A stretch of DNA of 64,000 bases from Streptomyces sp. NBC_01214 (GTDB taxonomy: Bacteria; Actinomycetota; Actinomycetes; Streptomycetales; Streptomycetaceae): positions 2,130,501-2,194,500 of the forward strand of contig NZ_JAPEOS010000001.1 of the NCBI RefSeq assembly GCF_026340975.1, read 5' to 3'. Positions 63,882 through 64,000 of the stretch are shown here, in pieces. The notes beneath the pieces are model-generated. The model did no database searches. It had not been told where the DNA came from and saw only the letters and a list, made by a program, of their open reading frames with translations. Each line of letters opens with the position of its first letter. The first letter of the stretch is position 1. Made by a program: the position numbers and the translations under genes.

Positions 63882-64000
63882 ATGGCGGAACACACCAGCT
63901 CAAGCATCACGATCGAGGCTGCGCCCACCGACGTGATGGCCGTGATCGCCGACTTCGCCCGTTACCCCGAGTGGACCGGCGAGGTGAAGGAGGCCGAGGT
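63882..64000 (+). CDS. SRPBCC (polyketide cyclase/START-like) protein, 5' part
   Basis: The first 39 residues only (MAEHTSSSITIEAAPTDVMA onward); the gene runs off the right edge. IEAAPTDVMAVIADFARYPEWTG is the typical opening of the SRPBCC lipid-binding fold. GGAGGAG lies 9 bases before the ATG. Confidence 0.82.
   Translation, partial: MAEHTSSSITIEAAPTDVMAVIADFARYPEWTGEVKEAE

Overview
The window is high-GC DNA with dense, mostly short-spaced genes, frequent GTG and TTG starts and 4-base stop/start overlaps. The gene content and order are those of a Streptomyces chromosome: an actinobacterial bc1-aa3 respiratory cluster, a SAM-IV riboswitch, pspA with its partner, and an adenosine kinase close to that of Mycobacterium. 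Nearly everything is core genome. I see no tRNA, rRNA, insertion sequence, integrase or CRISPR array.

Layout. 1-8367 (all minus): the N-terminal four fifths of aceE (pyruvate dehydrogenase E1), a GntR/FCD regulator, a two-lipoyl E2 acyltransferase (sucB), dihydrolipoyl dehydrogenase (lpdA) and leucyl aminopeptidase (pepA). 8713-15450 (all plus): five genes that look like a compact exopolysaccharide locus. They encode a secreted Agd3-like (CE18-type) deacetylase, a PelF-like GT4 glycosyltransferase, a polytopic membrane protein in the pelG position, a spherulin-4/Sph3-like (GH135-type) protein and a GH114 lipoprotein resembling Ega3. The last four are joined by stop/start overlaps. This combination mixes the bacterial Pel synthase-exporter pair with the deacetylase and two hydrolase families of the fungal galactosaminogalactan pathway. 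It is the most interesting part of the window.

15607-27878: an unpaired histidine kinase, a rhomboid-like protein coupled to an MprF/LysX-type acyltransferase, cobalamin genes (cobT, a metallo-beta-lactamase-like/CobU fusion, cobS), a methyltransferase, a DUF3043 protein, pspA with its partner, and an unpaired NarL-type response regulator. 28015-37676: an AcrB-type RND permease, nadA and erpA divergent around three operator-like palindromes, an anchored secreted protein, adenosine kinase, and a cysteine desulfurase fused to a TusA domain.

37960-48563: the respiratory supercomplex (ctaC-ctaD-ctaF; ctaE-qcrC-qcrA-qcrB), interrupted by an L,D-transpeptidase and a degenerate receiver protein, then trpD. 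48655-64000: a SAM-IV riboswitch ahead of a class V aminotransferase, a stand-alone Lrp/AsnC RAM domain overlapping a rhomboid protease, a zinc-ribbon protein, a NYN-domain protein, two tandem NlpC/P60 cell-wall hydrolases, a metallopeptidase-like lipoprotein, a PimB-like mannosyltransferase, cholesterol oxidase, a long-chain acyl-CoA ligase, a metallophosphoesterase and the start of an SRPBCC protein.

A 108-bp inverted-repeat element occurs as two identical, oppositely oriented copies (15491-15598 and 36134-36241), with shorter relatives near 51.1 and 59.0 kb. Many convergent gene ends carry long perfect hairpins with little or no T-run, as is usual for Streptomyces terminators.
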